Shown here: one piece after another, positions 1-12,169 of the stretch
Layout: every line of letters starts with the position of its first letter
How positions within the stretch are numbered: the stretch's first letter is position 1
Assembly: GCF_019511345.1 (NCBI RefSeq)
Contig: NZ_JAEUAK010000004.1
Coordinates: 372,001-436,000, forward strand
Source of the DNA: Rhizobium mesosinicum
GTDB taxonomy: Bacteria; Pseudomonadota; Alphaproteobacteria; Rhizobiales; Rhizobiaceae
Direction of reading: 5' to 3'
DNA: 64,000 nt
Notes under the pieces: model-generated
Seen by the model: the letters and a program-made list of their open reading frames with translations, nothing else
Told to the model about the DNA's origin: nothing
The model's database searches: none
Position numbers and translations under genes: made by a program

Positions 1-161
1 CACGCATGACGCATCTCTTTTGCGTCCTCTGCTCTATGTGGTCCATCTGCGGAAGCGGATCGGGCCATATTTTGCGCATTGAGGGAAATATGTGTGGCAA
101 TGCCGGAAACGGCGAAGTTCGAGCCCGCAAGGGTACTGAGACAAACGTAAGGGATGGTTGA

Positions 162-533
162 ATGCCTACCGTAAACCAGCTGATCCGCAAGCCTCGCCAG
201 GCGAACGTAAAGCGTAATAAGGTTCCCGCTCTTCAGGAGAACCCGCAGAAGCGCGGCGTTTGCACCCGCGTCTACACCACGACGCCGAAGAAGCCGAACT
301 CGGCTCTGCGTAAGGTCGCAAAGATCCGCCTCACCAACGGCTTCGAAGTCATTGGCTACATTCCCGGCGAAGGTCACAACCTTCAGGAACACTCTGTCGT
401 CATGATCCGTGGCGGCCGCGTCAAGGACCTTCCGGGTGTCCGTTACCACATCATCCGCGGCGTTCTCGATACCCAGGGTGTCAAGAACCGCAAGCAGCGC
501 CGTTCCAAGTACGGTGCGAAGCGTCCGAAGTAA
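162..533 (+). CDS. rpsL: 30S ribosomal protein S12
   Basis: S12 of the decoding centre, 123 aa, normal family length. The [12 protein letters not shown] segment (residues 40-51) keeps both lysines (43 and 44) that change in streptomycin-resistant mutants, and [12 protein letters not shown] (84-95) keeps the conserved Asp89, so this looks like a streptomycin-sensitive allele. The ATG follows a purine-rich AAGGGATGG. It is the first gene of the str operon, with rpsG, fusA and tuf downstream on the same strand. The 161 bases before it hold no gene; they are presumably promoter or leader, but I could not assign a promoter. Confidence 0.98.
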   Translation: MPTVNQLIRKPRQANVKRNKVPALQENPQKRGVCTRVYTTTPKKPNSALRKVAKIRLTNGFEVIGYIPGEGHNLQEHSVVMIRGGRVKDLPGVRYHIIRGVLDTQGVKNRKQRRSKYGAKRPK

Positions 534-607
534 TTTCGCCCGGGCGGCATCGCCCGGAAGGCTTGAAAGTGAGTTTCCGGCGCTGCGCGAGGTCCTCCGC
601 GTGGTGA

Positions 608-1108
<501 letters not shown>

Positions 1109-1137
1109 TCCCGAACGATATCGAAAGGCAGTCCATT

Positions 1138-3237
1138 ATGGCTCGCGAATATAAGATCGAAGACTACCGCAATTTCGGTATCATGGCGCACATCGACGCC
1201 GGCAAGACCACGACCACCGAGCGTATCCTTTACTACACCGGCAAGTCGCACAAGATCGGCGAAGTCCACGATGGCGCAGCCACGATGGACTGGATGGAGC
1301 AGGAGCAGGAGCGTGGCATCACGATCACGTCCGCTGCGACCACGACCTTCTGGAAGGGCCGTGACGGCAAGATGCGCCGCTTCAACATCATCGACACCCC
1401 CGGCCACGTCGACTTCACGATCGAAGTCGAGCGTTCGCTTCGCGTTCTCGACGGCGCCATCGCGTTGCTCGATGCTAACGCCGGTGTCGAGCCGCAGACG
1501 GAAACCGTCTGGCGTCAGGCCGAGAAGTACAACGTTCCACGCATGATCTTCTGCAACAAGATGGACAAGACCGGCGCGGACTTCTACCGCTCGGTCGAGA
1601 TGATCAAGACTCGTCTCGGTGCCACCGCCGTCGTCATGCAGCTGCCGATCGGCGCTGAAAGCGACTTCAAGGGCGTTGTCGACCTGGTCGAGATGAACGC
1701 TCTGATCTGGCGCGACGAATCTCTCGGCGCCCAGTGGGATGTCGTCGAGATCCCTGATGACCTGAAGGCCAAGGCTGAGGAATATCGCGAAAAGCTGATC
1801 GAGACGGTTGTCGAAATCGACGAAGCTGCGATGGAAGCCTACCTCGAAGGCGTCATGCCTGATAACGACAAGATCCGCGAGCTCGTTCGTCGCGGCACGA
1901 TCGATGTCAAGTTCCATCCGATGTTCTGCGGCACCGCTTTCAAGAACAAGGGCGTTCAGCCGCTGCTCGACGCTGTCGTCGACTACCTGCCGTCGCCGCT
2001 CGACATTCCGGCGATCAAGGGCATCGACTTCAAGACCGAAGCCGAAATCGAGCGTCATGCTGACGATGCCGAGCCGCTGTCCATGCTCGCGTTCAAGATC
2101 ATGAACGACCCCTTCGTCGGTTCGCTCACCTTCGCCCGCATCTACTCCGGCAAGCTGGAAAAAGGCTCGTCGGTCATGAACACGGTCAAGGACAAGCGCG
2201 AGCGCGTCGGCCGCATGCTGCAGATGCACTCCAACTCGCGTGAAGACATCGAAGAAGCCTTTGCCGGCGACATCGTTGCTCTTGCGGGTCTCAAAGAAAC
2301 CACCACGGGTGACACGCTCTGCGACCCGCTGAAGCCGGTTATTCTTGAGCGCATGGAGTTCCCGGAGCCGGTCATCCAGATCGCTATCGAGCCGAAGTCC
2401 AAGGGCGACCAGGAAAAGATGGGCCTCGCGCTCAACCGCCTGGCTGCAGAAGATCCGTCCTTCCGCGTGAAGACGGATCAGGAATCCGGTCAGACGATCA
2501 TCGCCGGCATGGGCGAACTGCATCTCGACATCATTGTCGACCGCATGCGTCGTGAGTTCAAGGTTGAAGCAAACGTCGGCGCGCCGCAGGTTGCTTACCG
2601 CGAAACCATCACGCGCCAGACCGAAGAAGACTACACGCACAAGAAGCAGACCGGTGGTACCGGCCAGTTCGCGCGCGTCAAGATCATCTTCGAACCGAAC
2701 CCGGAAGGCGAAGACTTCAAGTTCGAATCCAAGATCGTCGGTGGTGCTGTTCCGAAGGAATACATCCCCGGTGTTCAGAAGGGTATCGAAAGCGTTCTGT
2801 CCTCCGGCCCGCTCGCTGGCTTTCCGATGCTGGGCGTCAAGGCGACGCTCGTCGATGGTGCCTTCCACGACGTCGATTCGTCTGTCCTGGCGTTCGAAAT
2901 CGCTGCCCGCGCCTGCTTCCGTGAAGCGGCAAAGAAGGCTGGCGCTCAGCTCCTCGAGCCGATGATGAAGGTCGAAGTCGTCACCCCGGAAGATTACGTC
3001 GGTGACGTTATCGGCGACCTGAATTCCCGCCGCGGTCAGATCCAGGGTCAGGAAAGCCGCGGTATCGCTGTCGTCATCAGCGCCAACGTTCCGCTGGCGA
3101 ACATGTTCAAGTACGTCGATAACCTGCGCTCCATGTCGCAGGGCCGCGCACAGTACACGATGACCTTCGATCACTACGCGCCGGTCCCGTCGAACGTCGC
3201 AACTGAAATCCAGGCAAAGTATTCCGGTCAGAAGTGA
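1138..3237 (+). CDS. fusA: Elongation factor G
   Basis: EF-G, the translocase GTPase of elongation that also acts in ribosome recycling; 699 aa, full length. G motifs are visible: P-loop AHIDAGKT (17-24), the switch [10 protein letters not shown] and the NKMD specificity motif, followed by the beta-barrel domain, the elongated-fold domains and an EF-G domain IV/V C-terminus. It lies between rpsG and tuf in the str operon. Long open frames on the opposite strand here are codon-bias shadows. Confidence 0.98.
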   Translation: MAREYKIEDYRNFGIMAHIDAGKTTTTERILYYTGKSHKIGEVHDGAATMDWMEQEQERGITITSAATTTFWKGRDGKMRRFNIIDTPGHVDFTIEVERSLRVLDGAIALLDANAGVEPQTETVWRQAEKYNVPRMIFCNKMDKTGADFYRSVEMIKTRLGATAVVMQLPIGAESDFKGVVDLVEMNALIWRDESLGAQWDVVEIPDDLKAKAEEYREKLIETVVEIDEAAMEAYLEGVMPDNDKIRELVRRGTIDVKFHPMFCGTAFKNKGVQPLLDAVVDYLPSPLDIPAIKGIDFKTEAEIERHADDAEPLSMLAFKIMNDPFVGSLTFARIYSGKLEKGSSVMNTVKDKRERVGRMLQMHSNSREDIEEAFAGDIVALAGLKETTTGDTLCDPLKPVILERMEFPEPVIQIAIEPKSKGDQEKMGLALNRLAAEDPSFRVKTDQESGQTIIAGMGELHLDIIVDRMRREFKVEANVGAPQVAYRETITRQTEEDYTHKKQTGGTGQFARVKIIFEPNPEGEDFKFESKIVGGAVPKEYIPGVQKGIESVLSSGPLAGFPMLGVKATLVDGAFHDVDSSVLAFEIAARACFREAAKKAGAQLLEPMMKVEVVTPEDYVGDVIGDLNSRRGQIQGQESRGIAVVISANVPLANMFKYVDNLRSMSQGRAQYTMTFDHYAPVPSNVATEIQAKYSGQK

Positions 3238-3302
3238 CCGGAATACCAATTGTCCGATAACAAGAATTAGCGCCCCTCGGGGCCAAAGAATGGAGGCCGA
3301 AA

Positions 3303-4478
<1,176 letters not shown>

Positions 4479-4785
4479 TTCATTCGGCTGCCCCACTGGA
4501 GCGGCCGATTCGATGACATTATTATGATGCAAGCGGCGCAAGCCGCTTGCTTATTACACAGAAATGTTGCAAATGGCGCGCGAGCGCGATTTGCGTACCG
4601 CTTTGGATGACGAAGCGGCGACTAAAACAAACAATAAGGTGGGCTAAAAGGCCCTGAAGAATGGATAGGGATGCCGCACGCGGCGTCGCTCTCGATCTTT
4701 GAAACCGGTGGTCCGCCTTAGGAAGAAAGAAAAACCCGTGTCTTGTCCAAAGATACGTGGAAAACAAACACAAGGATAACGTCGA
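4479..4785 (+). other. tuf-rpsJ intergenic region with two hairpins
   Basis: A 307-bp stretch without a gene, joining the str and S10 operons. It contains a hairpin near 4485-4509 (arms TCGGCTGC and GCGGCCGA) and the perfect 9-bp stem with a GCAA loop at 4529-4550. A third, weaker inverted repeat lies around 4567-4596 (arms GCAAAT and ATTTGC plus GCGC pairs). The rest probably holds the S10 operon promoter and leader; I could not pin a -35/-10 pair. Confidence 0.6.
4529..4556 (+). terminator. Hairpin after tuf, candidate terminator or attenuator
   Basis: Perfect 9-bp stem GCAAGCGGC (4529-4537) and GCCGCTTGC (4542-4550) closed by a GCAA tetraloop-like turn, then TTATTA. The run of T is short, so termination may be partial. 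It lies 51 bp after tuf and about 235 bp before rpsJ, suited to separating str from S10 transcription. Confidence 0.5.
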
Positions 4786-5094
4786 ATGAACGGCCAAAAT
4801 ATCCGCATTCGCCTGAAGGCGTTCGATCACCGGATTCTCGATGCTTCCACGCGCGAGATCGTGTCGACGGCGAAGCGCACCGGTGCAAGCGTCCGGGGCC
4901 CCGTTCCGCTTCCGACCCGCATCGAGAAGTTTACGGTCAACCGGTCCCCGCACATCGACAAGAAGAGCCGCGAACAGTTCGAGATGCGCACGCATAAGCG
5001 CCTGCTCGACATCGTAGACCCGACCCCGCAGACGGTAGACGCGCTGATGAAGCTCGATCTCGCCGCCGGTGTCGATGTTGAGATCAAGCTCTGA
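4786..5094 (+). CDS. rpsJ: 30S ribosomal protein S10
   Basis: S10 (NusE), 102 aa. It is a 30S head protein and also a partner of NusB in antitermination. The family pattern [14 protein letters not shown] at the N-terminus and the internal [19 protein letters not shown] loop are intact. First gene of the S10 operon; rplC follows after 33 bp. An upstream in-frame extension is absent, so the ATG at 4786 is the natural start. Confidence 0.98.
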   Translation: MNGQNIRIRLKAFDHRILDASTREIVSTAKRTGASVRGPVPLPTRIEKFTVNRSPHIDKKSREQFEMRTHKRLLDIVDPTPQTVDALMKLDLAAGVDVEIKL

Positions 5095-5127
5095 GCTTGC
5101 TCGAGCTGAGTTGGAAGGATTGAACCG

Positions 5128-5769
5128 ATGCGTTCAGGTGTGATTGCACAGAAGGTGGGAATGACCCGCGTCTACAACGACGCCGGCGAGCATGTCCCTG
5201 TAACGGTACTGCGTTTGGATGGCTGCCAGGTTGTGGCCCAGCGCACCGTAGAAAAGAACGGCTATACCGCGCTTCAGCTCGGTGCTGGCCAGGCCAAGGT
5301 AAAGAACACGTCTAAGGCCATGCGCGGTAACTTTGCTGTCGCTAACGTTGAGCCCAAGGCCAAGCTTCAGGAGTTCCGCGTTTCGGAAGACCATCTGCTT
5401 GATGTTGGTACCGAACTCAAGGCCGGCCACTTTGCTGCGGGCCAGCTCGTCGATGTTACCGGCACGACGATCGGTAAGGGCTTTGCCGGCGCCATGAAGC
5501 GCCATGGTTTCGGCGGTCTTCGCGCCACGCACGGTGTGTCCGTTTCGCACCGTTCGCACGGTTCGACGGGTTCGCGCCAGGATCCGGGCAAGGTTTTCAA
5601 GAATAAGAAGATGGCTGGTCACATGGGCCAGACGCGCGTGACGACGCAGAACCTTGAAGTGGTTTCGACCGATGAAGATCGCGGTCTGATCCTGATTAAG
5701 GGTGCAGTACCCGGTTCCAAGGGTGCCTGGATCATCGTGCGCGACGCCGTCAAGTCGGCAGCGAAGTAA
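5128..5769 (+). CDS. rplC: 50S ribosomal protein L3
   Basis: L3, 213 aa, an early-assembly 50S protein whose central loop reaches the peptidyl transferase centre. The [19 protein letters not shown] loop region and the [21 protein letters not shown] segment (with the conserved Gln that is methylated in E. coli) are clear. The ATG follows GGAAGGATTGAACCG. Second gene of the S10 operon. Confidence 0.98.
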   Translation: MRSGVIAQKVGMTRVYNDAGEHVPVTVLRLDGCQVVAQRTVEKNGYTALQLGAGQAKVKNTSKAMRGNFAVANVEPKAKLQEFRVSEDHLLDVGTELKAGHFAAGQLVDVTGTTIGKGFAGAMKRHGFGGLRATHGVSVSHRSHGSTGSRQDPGKVFKNKKMAGHMGQTRVTTQNLEVVSTDEDRGLILIKGAVPGSKGAWIIVRDAVKSAAK

Positions 5770-5782
5770 GGGAGCCAGACCA

Positions 5783-6403
5783 ATGGAATTGAACGTCAAG
5801 ACCCTCGAGGGAAAAGACGCTGGGAAGGTTTCCCTTTCGGAAGCGATTTTCGGCCTTGAGCCCCGTGAAGATATTCTCGCCCGCGTTATCCGCTGGCAGC
5901 TTGCCAAGAAGCAGCAGGGCACGCACCAGGCAAAGGGCCGCGCAGACGTCTGGCGCACCGGCGCCAAGATGTACAAGCAGAAGGGTACGGGCCGCGCTCG
6001 TCACCATTCGGCTCGTGCTCCGCAGTTCCGCGGCGGTGGTAAGGCTCATGGCCCGGTTGCTCGCAGCCACGAACACGACCTTCCCAAGAAGGTTCGTGCA
6101 CTCGGCCTGCGTCATGCGTTGTCCGCTAAGATCAAGGCAGACGAACTGATCATCATTGATGATCTGGTCGCCAACGAAGCAAAGACGAAGGCTCTGGCCG
6201 GCGTATTCGCAACGCTGGGCCTCACCAACGCCCTCTTCATCGGCGGCGCCGAGCTCGACGGTAACTTCAAGCTCGCTGCCCAGAACATCCCGAACATCGA
6301 TGTTCTGCCGATCCAGGGCATCAACGTTTACGACATCGTCCGCCGCGGCAAGCTCGTGCTTTCCAAGGCTGCCGTTGAAGCGCTAGAGGAGCGATTCAAG
6401 TGA
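5783..6403 (+). CDS. rplD: 50S ribosomal protein L4
   Basis: L4, 206 aa, exit-tunnel protein; in gamma-proteobacteria it also represses the S10 operon. The start is the ATG giving [11 protein letters not shown], preceded by GGGAGCC; the open frame runs further upstream inside rplC but that part is not L4-like. The basic loop [19 protein letters not shown] is typical of the tunnel extension. Its TGA overlaps the GTG start of rplW. Confidence 0.97.
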   Translation: MELNVKTLEGKDAGKVSLSEAIFGLEPREDILARVIRWQLAKKQQGTHQAKGRADVWRTGAKMYKQKGTGRARHHSARAPQFRGGGKAHGPVARSHEHDLPKKVRALGLRHALSAKIKADELIIIDDLVANEAKTKALAGVFATLGLTNALFIGGAELDGNFKLAAQNIPNIDVLPIQGINVYDIVRRGKLVLSKAAVEALEERFK

Positions 6404-6693
6404 CCGATCTCCGCCACTACGATGTGATCGTTTCTCCTGCGATCACCGAAAAGTCCACGCTGGTATCGGAAAACAACCAGGTTGTTTTCAATGTCGCCAA
6501 GAAGGCGACGAAGCCGGAAATCAAGGCTGCAGTCGAGGCGCTCTTCGGCGTCAAGGTTACGGCTGTCAACACTCTGCTGCGCAAGGGCAAGACCCGTCGT
6601 TTCCGCGGTTTTGTCGGCAAGCAGCAGGACGTGAAGAAGGCTGTCGTGACGTTGGCCGAAGGCCAGACGATCGACGTCTCCACCGGTCTCTGA
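6400..6693 (+). CDS. rplW: 50S ribosomal protein L23
   Basis: L23, 97 aa, lines the tunnel exit and docks trigger factor and SRP. It starts with GTG that overlaps the rplD stop as GTGA, implying translational coupling. The motif [13 protein letters not shown] near the N-terminus and the C-terminal [14 protein letters not shown] are family features. rplB begins 11 bp later. Confidence 0.97.
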   Translation: MTDLRHYDVIVSPAITEKSTLVSENNQVVFNVAKKATKPEIKAAVEALFGVKVTAVNTLLRKGKTRRFRGFVGKQQDVKKAVVTLAEGQTIDVSTGL

Positions 6694-6704
6694 GGAATAA
6701 AAAG

Positions 6705-7541
6705 ATGGCATTGAAAACTTTCAATCCGACGACCCCGAGCCAGCGCCAGCTGGTCATCGTCGACCGTTCGGGCCTCTACAAGGGCAAGCCGGTCAAGGCG
6801 CTGACGGAAGGTCTGACCAAGAGCGGCGGCCGTAACAACCTCGGCCGCATCACGGCCCGCTTCATCGGCGGCGGTCACAAGCGTACCTATCGCATCATCG
6901 ACTTCAAGCGTCGCAAGTTCGACGTTGAAGGCACGGTTGAGCGTATCGAATACGACCCGAACCGCACGGCTTACATCGCGCTCGTCCGCTACTCTGACGG
7001 CGAACAGGCCTACATCCTCGCTCCGCAGCGTCTTGCTGCCGGCGACAAGGTCATCGCTTCCGACAAGGCTGTCGACGTCAAGCCCGGCAATACGATGCCG
7101 CTGCAGTACATCCCGGTCGGCTCCATCATCCACAACGTGGAAATGAAGCCGGGCAAGGGCGGTCAGATTGCCCGCTCTGCCGGTTCCTACGCGCAGCTCG
7201 TCGGCCGTGACCAGGGCATGGCGATCCTTCGCCTGAACTCGGGCGAACAGCGCCTCGTGCACGGCACCTGCCTTGCTTCGATTGGTGCGGTGTCGAACCC
7301 TGACCATGCCAACATCAACGACGGTAAGGCCGGTCGTACTGTTTGGCGCGGCAAGCGTCCGCATAACCGCGGCGTCGTCATGAACCCGGTCGACCATCCG
7401 CATGGCGGTGGTGAAGGCCGCACTTCGGGCGGCCGTCATCCGGTTTCGCCGTGGGGCAAGCCGACCAAGGGCAAGCGCACCCGGTCGAACAAGTCGACCG
7501 ACAAGATGATCATGCGCTCGCGTCATCAGCGTAAGAAGTAA
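6705..7541 (+). CDS. rplB: 50S ribosomal protein L2
   Basis: L2, 278 aa, required for subunit association and peptidyl transferase activity. The C-terminal [21 protein letters not shown] segment contains the conserved histidine implicated in activity. Start ATG after GAGGAATAAAAAG. Fifth gene of the S10 operon, closely spaced on both sides. Confidence 0.98.
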   Translation: MALKTFNPTTPSQRQLVIVDRSGLYKGKPVKALTEGLTKSGGRNNLGRITARFIGGGHKRTYRIIDFKRRKFDVEGTVERIEYDPNRTAYIALVRYSDGEQAYILAPQRLAAGDKVIASDKAVDVKPGNTMPLQYIPVGSIIHNVEMKPGKGGQIARSAGSYAQLVGRDQGMAILRLNSGEQRLVHGTCLASIGAVSNPDHANINDGKAGRTVWRGKRPHNRGVVMNPVDHPHGGGEGRTSGGRHPVSPWGKPTKGKRTRSNKSTDKMIMRSRHQRKK

Positions 7542-7556
7542 GAGAGGAAGTCCTCA

Positions 7557-7835
7557 ATGGCTCGTTCAGTATGGAAAGGTCCGTTTGTTGACGGCTATCT
7601 TCTCAAGAAGGCTGAGAAGGTTCGTGAAGGCGGACGTGCAGAAGTAATCAAGATCTGGAGCCGTCGCTCCACGATCCTGCCGCAGTTCGTTGGTCTCACC
7701 TTCGGCGTCTACAACGGCAGCAAGCATGTTCCGGTCAGTGTCAATGAAGACATGGTCGGTCATAAATTCGGTGAATTCTCTCCGACCCGTACCTACTACG
7801 GTCACGGCGCGGACAAGAAGGCAAAGAGGAAGTAA
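7557..7835 (+). CDS. rpsS: 30S ribosomal protein S19
   Basis: S19, 92 aa, a 30S head protein that pairs with S13. The [15 protein letters not shown] start and the [15 protein letters not shown] and [16 protein letters not shown] stretches are diagnostic. Ribosome site AGAGAGGAAG lies before the ATG. Only 2 bp separate it from rplV. Confidence 0.98.
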   Translation: MARSVWKGPFVDGYLLKKAEKVREGGRAEVIKIWSRRSTILPQFVGLTFGVYNGSKHVPVSVNEDMVGHKFGEFSPTRTYYGHGADKKAKRK

Positions 7836-7837
7836 CG

Positions 7838-8227
7838 ATGGGTAAGGCTAAAGCCGAACGCCGGCTGAAGGACAACGAGGCGCAAGCAGTCGCCCGTACG
7901 CTCCGCGTCAGCCCACAGAAGCTCAACCTGGTTGCCGCAGCTATCCGCGGCAAGAAGGTCGAGCGTGCACTCGCTGAGCTGGAATTCTCCCGCAAGCGTA
8001 TCGCAGGCGCCGTCAAGAAGACGCTTGAATCTGCGATCGCCAACGCTGAGAACAACCATGACCTCGACGTCGACGCTCTCGTCGTCGCCGAGGCCTATGT
8101 CGGCAAGTCGATCGTCATGAAGCGCTTCCACGCTCGCGGCCGCGGCCGCGCATCGCGGATCGAACGTCCGTTCGCTCACCTGACGATCGTCGTTCGTGAA
8201 GTGCAGGCACAAGAGGAGGCCGCATAA
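7838..8227 (+). CDS. rplV: 50S ribosomal protein L22
   Basis: L22, 129 aa, whose beta-hairpin narrows the exit tunnel. The basic tip [19 protein letters not shown] is present near residues 103-121. It begins 2 bp after rpsS and its TAA overlaps the rpsC ATG (TAATG), indicating coupled translation. Confidence 0.97.
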   Translation: MGKAKAERRLKDNEAQAVARTLRVSPQKLNLVAAAIRGKKVERALAELEFSRKRIAGAVKKTLESAIANAENNHDLDVDALVVAEAYVGKSIVMKRFHARGRGRASRIERPFAHLTIVVREVQAQEEAA

Positions 8228-8961
8228 TGGGTCAGAAAATCAATCCGATTGGTTTCCGTCTTGGCATCAACCGTACCTGGGATAGCCGCTGGTTTGCGGA
8301 CAATGCCGAATACGGCCAGCTCCTGCACGAAGACCTGAAGATGCGGAAGTTCGTCATGAGCGAACTGAAGCAGGCCGGTATCTCCAAGGTGGTCATCGAG
8401 CGTCCGCACAAGAAGTGCCGCGTCACGATCCACTCGGCCCGTCCGGGCCTGATCATCGGCCGCAAGGGCGCCGACATCGACAAGCTCCGCAAGAAGCTGT
8501 CGGACATGACGAACTCCGAAACGCACCTCAACATCGTTGAAGTGCGCAAGCCGGAAATCGACGCAACGCTCGTTGCTCAGTCGATCGCCCAGCAGCTCGA
8601 GCGCCGCGTGGCTTTCCGCCGCGCCATGAAGCGCGCCGTCCAGTCCGCGATGCGTCTTGGCGCCGAAGGCATCAAGATCACCTGCGCAGGCCGTCTCGGC
8701 GGTGCGGAAATCGCTCGTACGGAATGGTACCGCGAAGGCCGCGTTCCGCTGCACACCCTGCGCGCTGACATCGACTACGGTACGGCTGAAGCCGAAACCG
8801 CGTTCGGTATCTGCGGCATCAAGGTCTGGATCTTCAAGGGCGAAATCCTTGAGCACGATCCGATGGCTTCCGAACGCCGCGCGCTGGAAGGCGACGCACA
8901 GGGCCCGGCAAGCCGCGAACGCGACCGTGGCGATCGTCGCCGCGAACGCGACAACGCGTAA
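8227..8961 (+). CDS. rpsC: 30S ribosomal protein S3
   Basis: S3, 244 aa, at the mRNA entry tunnel. The KH domain motif [17 protein letters not shown] is visible, and the C-terminal tail is long, charged and Arg/Glu-rich ([13 protein letters not shown]), as common in alphaproteobacteria. Start overlaps the rplV stop by one base. rplP follows after 38 bp. Confidence 0.98.
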   Translation: MGQKINPIGFRLGINRTWDSRWFADNAEYGQLLHEDLKMRKFVMSELKQAGISKVVIERPHKKCRVTIHSARPGLIIGRKGADIDKLRKKLSDMTNSETHLNIVEVRKPEIDATLVAQSIAQQLERRVAFRRAMKRAVQSAMRLGAEGIKITCAGRLGGAEIARTEWYREGRVPLHTLRADIDYGTAEAETAFGICGIKVWIFKGEILEHDPMASERRALEGDAQGPASRERDRGDRRRERDNA

Positions 8962-8999
8962 TTAGCGCTGGCGAAAGATAAGCTCGGAGAAGTAAGAAA

Positions 9000-9413
9000 A
9001 TGTTGCAGCCAAAGCGTACTAAGTACCGCAAGCAGTTCAAGGGCCGCATCAAGGGCGTTGCCAAGGGCGGTTCCGACCTTGCCTTCGGCGAATTCGGCCT
9101 GAAGGCTCAGGAGCCGAACCGCGTTAACGCTCGCGAGATCGAGGCGGCCCGCCGCGCGATCACGCGTTACATGAAGCGCGCCGGCCGTGTTTGGATCCGC
9201 GTGTTCCCGGACGTTCCGGTAACCGCAAAGCCTACCGAAGTCCGTATGGGTAAGGGTAAGGGTTCCGTGGAATACTGGGCATGCAAGGTCAAGCCCGGTC
9301 GTATGATGTTCGAGATCGACGGTGTCTCCGAGGAAATCGCGCGTGAAGCGCTTCGCCTCGGCTCGGCCAAGCTCTCGGTCAAGACGCGCTTCGTACAGCG
9401 CATCGCAGAGTAA
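9000..9413 (+). CDS. rplP: 50S ribosomal protein L16
   Basis: L16, 137 aa, organises the A-site region of the 50S subunit. The N-terminal [16 protein letters not shown] and the [20 protein letters not shown] block are typical. The ATG follows GGAGAAGTAAGAAA. In the S10 operon between rpsC and rpmC. Confidence 0.98.
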   Translation: MLQPKRTKYRKQFKGRIKGVAKGGSDLAFGEFGLKAQEPNRVNAREIEAARRAITRYMKRAGRVWIRVFPDVPVTAKPTEVRMGKGKGSVEYWACKVKPGRMMFEIDGVSEEIAREALRLGSAKLSVKTRFVQRIAE

Positions 9414-9425
9414 GGAGAAGGCACG

Positions 9426-9626
9426 ATGAAAGCCGAAGAAGTACGCGGCCTCACGGCCGACCAGCTCAAGGACAAGCTTGCCGACCTGAAGAAGGAGCAG
9501 TTCAATCTGCGCTTCCAGAAGGCGACCGGCCAGCTCGAGAAGTCCTCGCGCATCAACGAAGTCCGCAAGGACATCGCCCGCGTCAAAACCATTGCCCGCC
9601 AGAAGGCGGCAGAAGCAAAGGCGTAA
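9426..9626 (+). CDS. rpmC: 50S ribosomal protein L29
   Basis: L29, 66 aa, a two-helix protein near the tunnel exit. The motif [18 protein letters not shown] and the following helix [14 protein letters not shown] are the family core. It has a strong ribosome site (AAGGAGAAGG), 12 bp after rplP and 12 bp before rpsQ. Confidence 0.97.
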   Translation: MKAEEVRGLTADQLKDKLADLKKEQFNLRFQKATGQLEKSSRINEVRKDIARVKTIARQKAAEAKA

Positions 9627-9638
9627 AGGAAGAAAAAC

Positions 9639-9878
9639 ATGCCGAAGCGCATTCTGCAGGGCGTCGTCGTTGGCGACAAGAACGAGAAGACTGTCGTAGT
9701 TCGCGTTGAGCGTCGTTTCGCTCATCCGCTGCTCCAGAAGACCGTTCGTCGTTCCAAGAAGTACAAGGCCCACGACGAAAACAATCAGTACAAGATCGGC
9801 GATATCGTCTCCATCGAGGAGTGCGCACCGATCTCGAAGGACAAGCGCTGGACGGTCGTTGCCGCCCAGGCCAAGTAA
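9639..9878 (+). CDS. rpsQ: 30S ribosomal protein S17
   Basis: S17, 79 aa, primary 16S rRNA binder of OB fold. The [20 protein letters not shown] strand pair and [15 protein letters not shown] stretch are diagnostic. It is the last gene of the S10 transcription block: a 261-bp gap with a good terminator separates it from rplN. Confidence 0.97.
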   Translation: MPKRILQGVVVGDKNEKTVVVRVERRFAHPLLQKTVRRSKKYKAHDENNQYKIGDIVSIEECAPISKDKRWTVVAAQAK

Positions 9879-9932
9879 GAATTTTGCGCGAGGCCTTGCG
9901 TCTCGCGGAAATTTCTGTATGAAGCAGCGTCG

Positions 9933-9964
9933 GAACGCTCGAATGCCGGGCGTTCTTTTGCTTT
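9933..9964 (+). terminator. Rho-independent terminator between rpsQ and rplN
   Basis: Nine-pair stem GAACGCTCG (9933-9941) and CGGGCGTTC (9947-9955), one G-T pair, five-base loop, then TTTTGCTTT. Just before it, at 9880-9913, is another hairpin with arms CGCGAG and CTCGCG inside AATTT/AAATT. Together they mark the S10/spc boundary; the 170 bases after them probably hold a promoter for rplN. Confidence 0.75.
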
Positions 9965-10139
9965 AAGCGCACGGAAGGTCCCATCTGGGAAACCACCCTG
10001 GCAATGATCTACCCCGCGCTATTCAAGCTATTGCCGCGTTTTCGCTGTCCTCGTGACGAGCGGCCGGTAGACAATTTTCATAAGCCGGAAGAGGGGGCTT
10101 TGCCCAACCATTCCGGTAAGAACAAGAAGGCGACCTGAT

Positions 10140-10508
10140 ATGATTCAGATGCAAACAAACCTCGACGTCGCGGATAATTCCGGCGCACGTCGTGTCATGT
10201 GCATCAAGGTGCTGGGCGGCTCGAAGCGCAAGTATGCCTCGATCGGCGACGTCATCGTCGTTTCGATCAAGGAAGCTATTCCGCGCGGCCGTGTGAAGAA
10301 GGGTGACGTGATGAAGGCGGTTGTCGTTCGTACCGCCAAGGACATCCGTCGTCCGGATGGCTCTGTCATCCGCTTCGATACCAACGCAGCAGTCCTCATC
10401 GACAACAAGAAAGAGCCGATCGGCACCCGTATCTTCGGACCGGTTCCGCGCGAACTTCGCGCAAAGAACCACATGAAGATCATCTCGCTGGCTCCCGAAG
10501 TACTGTAA
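10140..10508 (+). CDS. rplN: 50S ribosomal protein L14
   Basis: L14, 122 aa, at the subunit interface. The [20 protein letters not shown] start and the conserved [20 protein letters not shown] are textbook. First gene of the spc block; translation starts at the ATG after GGCGACCTGAT. The 261-bp upstream gap contains a terminator and an unassigned leader with GGGGGCTTT/AAGCC complementarity. Confidence 0.98.
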   Translation: MIQMQTNLDVADNSGARRVMCIKVLGGSKRKYASIGDVIVVSIKEAIPRGRVKKGDVMKAVVVRTAKDIRRPDGSVIRFDTNAAVLIDNKKEPIGTRIFGPVPRELRAKNHMKIISLAPEVL

Positions 10509-10520
10509 GGAGCGGGAACG

Positions 10521-10829
10521 ATGCAGAAGATTCGTAAGGGCGACAAGGTCGTCATGCTCGCAGGTAAGGACAAGGGTCGCACTGGCGAAGTCATCCAGGT
10601 CCTGCCGAAGGAAGATCGCGCTGTGGTTCGCGGGATTAACGTTGTAAAGCGCCACCAGCGCCAGACGCAGACTCAGGAAGCCGGGATTATTTCGAAGGAA
10701 GCTTCGGTCCACCTGTCCAACGTCGCCATCGTCGACAAGGACGGCAAGCCGACCCGCGTTGGCTTCAAGGTTGTTGACGGCAAGAAGGTCCGCGTGGCCA
10801 AGCGTTCGGGAGAAGTGATCGATGGCTGA
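10521..10829 (+). CDS. rplX: 50S ribosomal protein L24
   Basis: L24, 102 aa, an assembly initiator with a KOW motif ([19 protein letters not shown], residues 6-24). The C-terminus is the usual [23 protein letters not shown]. It overlaps rplE by 8 bp, suggesting coupled translation. Confidence 0.97.
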   Translation: MQKIRKGDKVVMLAGKDKGRTGEVIQVLPKEDRAVVRGINVVKRHQRQTQTQEAGIISKEASVHLSNVAIVDKDGKPTRVGFKVVDGKKVRVAKRSGEVIDG

Positions 10830-11379
10830 GGCAAAGTACGAGCCGCGGCTCAAGAAGGAATATGTCGAGCGGATTCGTAAGGCGATGCAGGAGAAGTTCT
10901 CCTACGCCAACGAAATGATGATCCCGAAGCTTGACAAGATCGTTATCAACATGGGTGTGGGCGAAGCCACGGCTGACTCCAAGAAGCCGACCGTTGCTGC
11001 TGCCGACCTGGCTGCCATCGCTGGCCAGAAGCCGGTCATCACCCGCGCACGTAACTCTATCGCTGGCTTCAAGGTCCGCGAAAACATGCCGATCGGCGCG
11101 AAGGTCACCTTGCGCGGCGCCCGCATGTACGAGTTCCTGGATCGCCTGGTCAACATCGCGCTTCCGCGCGTTCGCGACTTCCGCGGCCTGAACCCGAAGA
11201 GCTTTGACGGCCGTGGCAACTTCGCCATGGGCATCAAGGAGCACATTGTGTTCCCAGAAATCAACTACGACAAGGTTGATCAGATGTGGGGCATGGACAT
11301 CATCGTTTGCACGACGGCAACGACCGACGACGAAGCTCGCGCGCTCCTCACGGAGTTCAGCTTCCCGTTCCGTCAGTAA
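10822..11379 (+). CDS. rplE: 50S ribosomal protein L5
   Basis: L5, 185 aa, binds 5S rRNA and contacts the P-site tRNA. The motif [14 protein letters not shown] near residue 40 and the [20 protein letters not shown] loop are typical. The start lies within the end of rplX in another frame. rpsN follows after 32 bp. Confidence 0.98.
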   Translation: MAEAKYEPRLKKEYVERIRKAMQEKFSYANEMMIPKLDKIVINMGVGEATADSKKPTVAAADLAAIAGQKPVITRARNSIAGFKVRENMPIGAKVTLRGARMYEFLDRLVNIALPRVRDFRGLNPKSFDGRGNFAMGIKEHIVFPEINYDKVDQMWGMDIIVCTTATTDDEARALLTEFSFPFRQ

Positions 11380-11411
11380 CCGTAACGACGAGCGTAGAAA
11401 AGGAACCTGAC

Positions 11412-11717
11412 ATGGCGAAGACAAGCGCAGTTGAAAAGAACAAGCGCCGCCGTAATACGGTCGCAAACCAGGCCGCCAAGCGCGCTGCTCTGAAGGCGAT
11501 CATCATGAACCAGGCTCTTCCGATCGAAGAGCGGTTCAAGGCCTCGATCAAGCTGGCATCCCTGCCGCGCGACGGATCGAAGACCCGCATTCGCAACCGT
11601 TGCGAAGTGTCCGGTCGTCCGCGCGCTTACTACCGTAAACTGCGCATGTCGCGTATCGCGCTGCGCGAACTGGGCAATCTCGGCAAGGTGCCGGGCATCG
11701 TCAAGTCGAGCTGGTAA
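11412..11717 (+). CDS. rpsN: 30S ribosomal protein S14 (zinc-independent type)
   Basis: S14, 101 aa. This is the long form without the CxxC zinc ribbon; only a single Cys is present before the conserved [20 protein letters not shown] tail. The start giving [14 protein letters not shown] is chosen because of AAAAGGAACCTGAC upstream; a longer in-frame extension reads into rplE and is not S14-like. Confidence 0.97.
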   Translation: MAKTSAVEKNKRRRNTVANQAAKRAALKAIIMNQALPIEERFKASIKLASLPRDGSKTRIRNRCEVSGRPRAYYRKLRMSRIALRELGNLGKVPGIVKSSW

Positions 11718-11729
11718 GGAGCAGGTTAG

Positions 11730-12128
11730 ATGACAATGACTGATCCGTTGGGCGATATGCTCACCCGTATCCGCAACGGTGCTTCGCGTCGCAAGTCGTC
11801 GGTTTCGACGCCTGCTTCCAAGCTCCGTGCACGTGTTCTCGATGTTCTCCAGTCCGAAGGCTACATCCGTGGCTATTCCGTCGTCGATTTCGGCAACGGC
11901 AAGTCCGAGCTGAACATCGAACTCAAGTACTATGAAGGCGCATCGGTGATCCGTGAGATCGGCCGTGTGTCCAAGCCGGGCCGCCGGGTTTATGTCTCGG
12001 TCAAGTCCATTCCGCAGGTCGCGAACGGCCTCGGCATCACCATCCTTTCGACCCCGAAGGGCGTGATGGCCGATCACCAGGCTCGCGAACAGAACGTTGG
12101 TGGCGAGGTTCTCTGCTCGGTCTTCTAA
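11730..12128 (+). CDS. rpsH: 30S ribosomal protein S8
   Basis: S8, 132 aa, central-domain 16S rRNA binder; the translational repressor of the spc operon in E. coli. The [13 protein letters not shown] start and the terminal [15 protein letters not shown] are diagnostic. Ribosome site AAGGAGCAGG before the ATG. Confidence 0.98.
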   Translation: MTMTDPLGDMLTRIRNGASRRKSSVSTPASKLRARVLDVLQSEGYIRGYSVVDFGNGKSELNIELKYYEGASVIREIGRVSKPGRRVYVSVKSIPQVANGLGITILSTPKGVMADHQAREQNVGGEVLCSVF

Positions 12129-12169
12129 GACTGCGCAGGGTCTCCATAGCGAACAGACAGGATTGAAAC

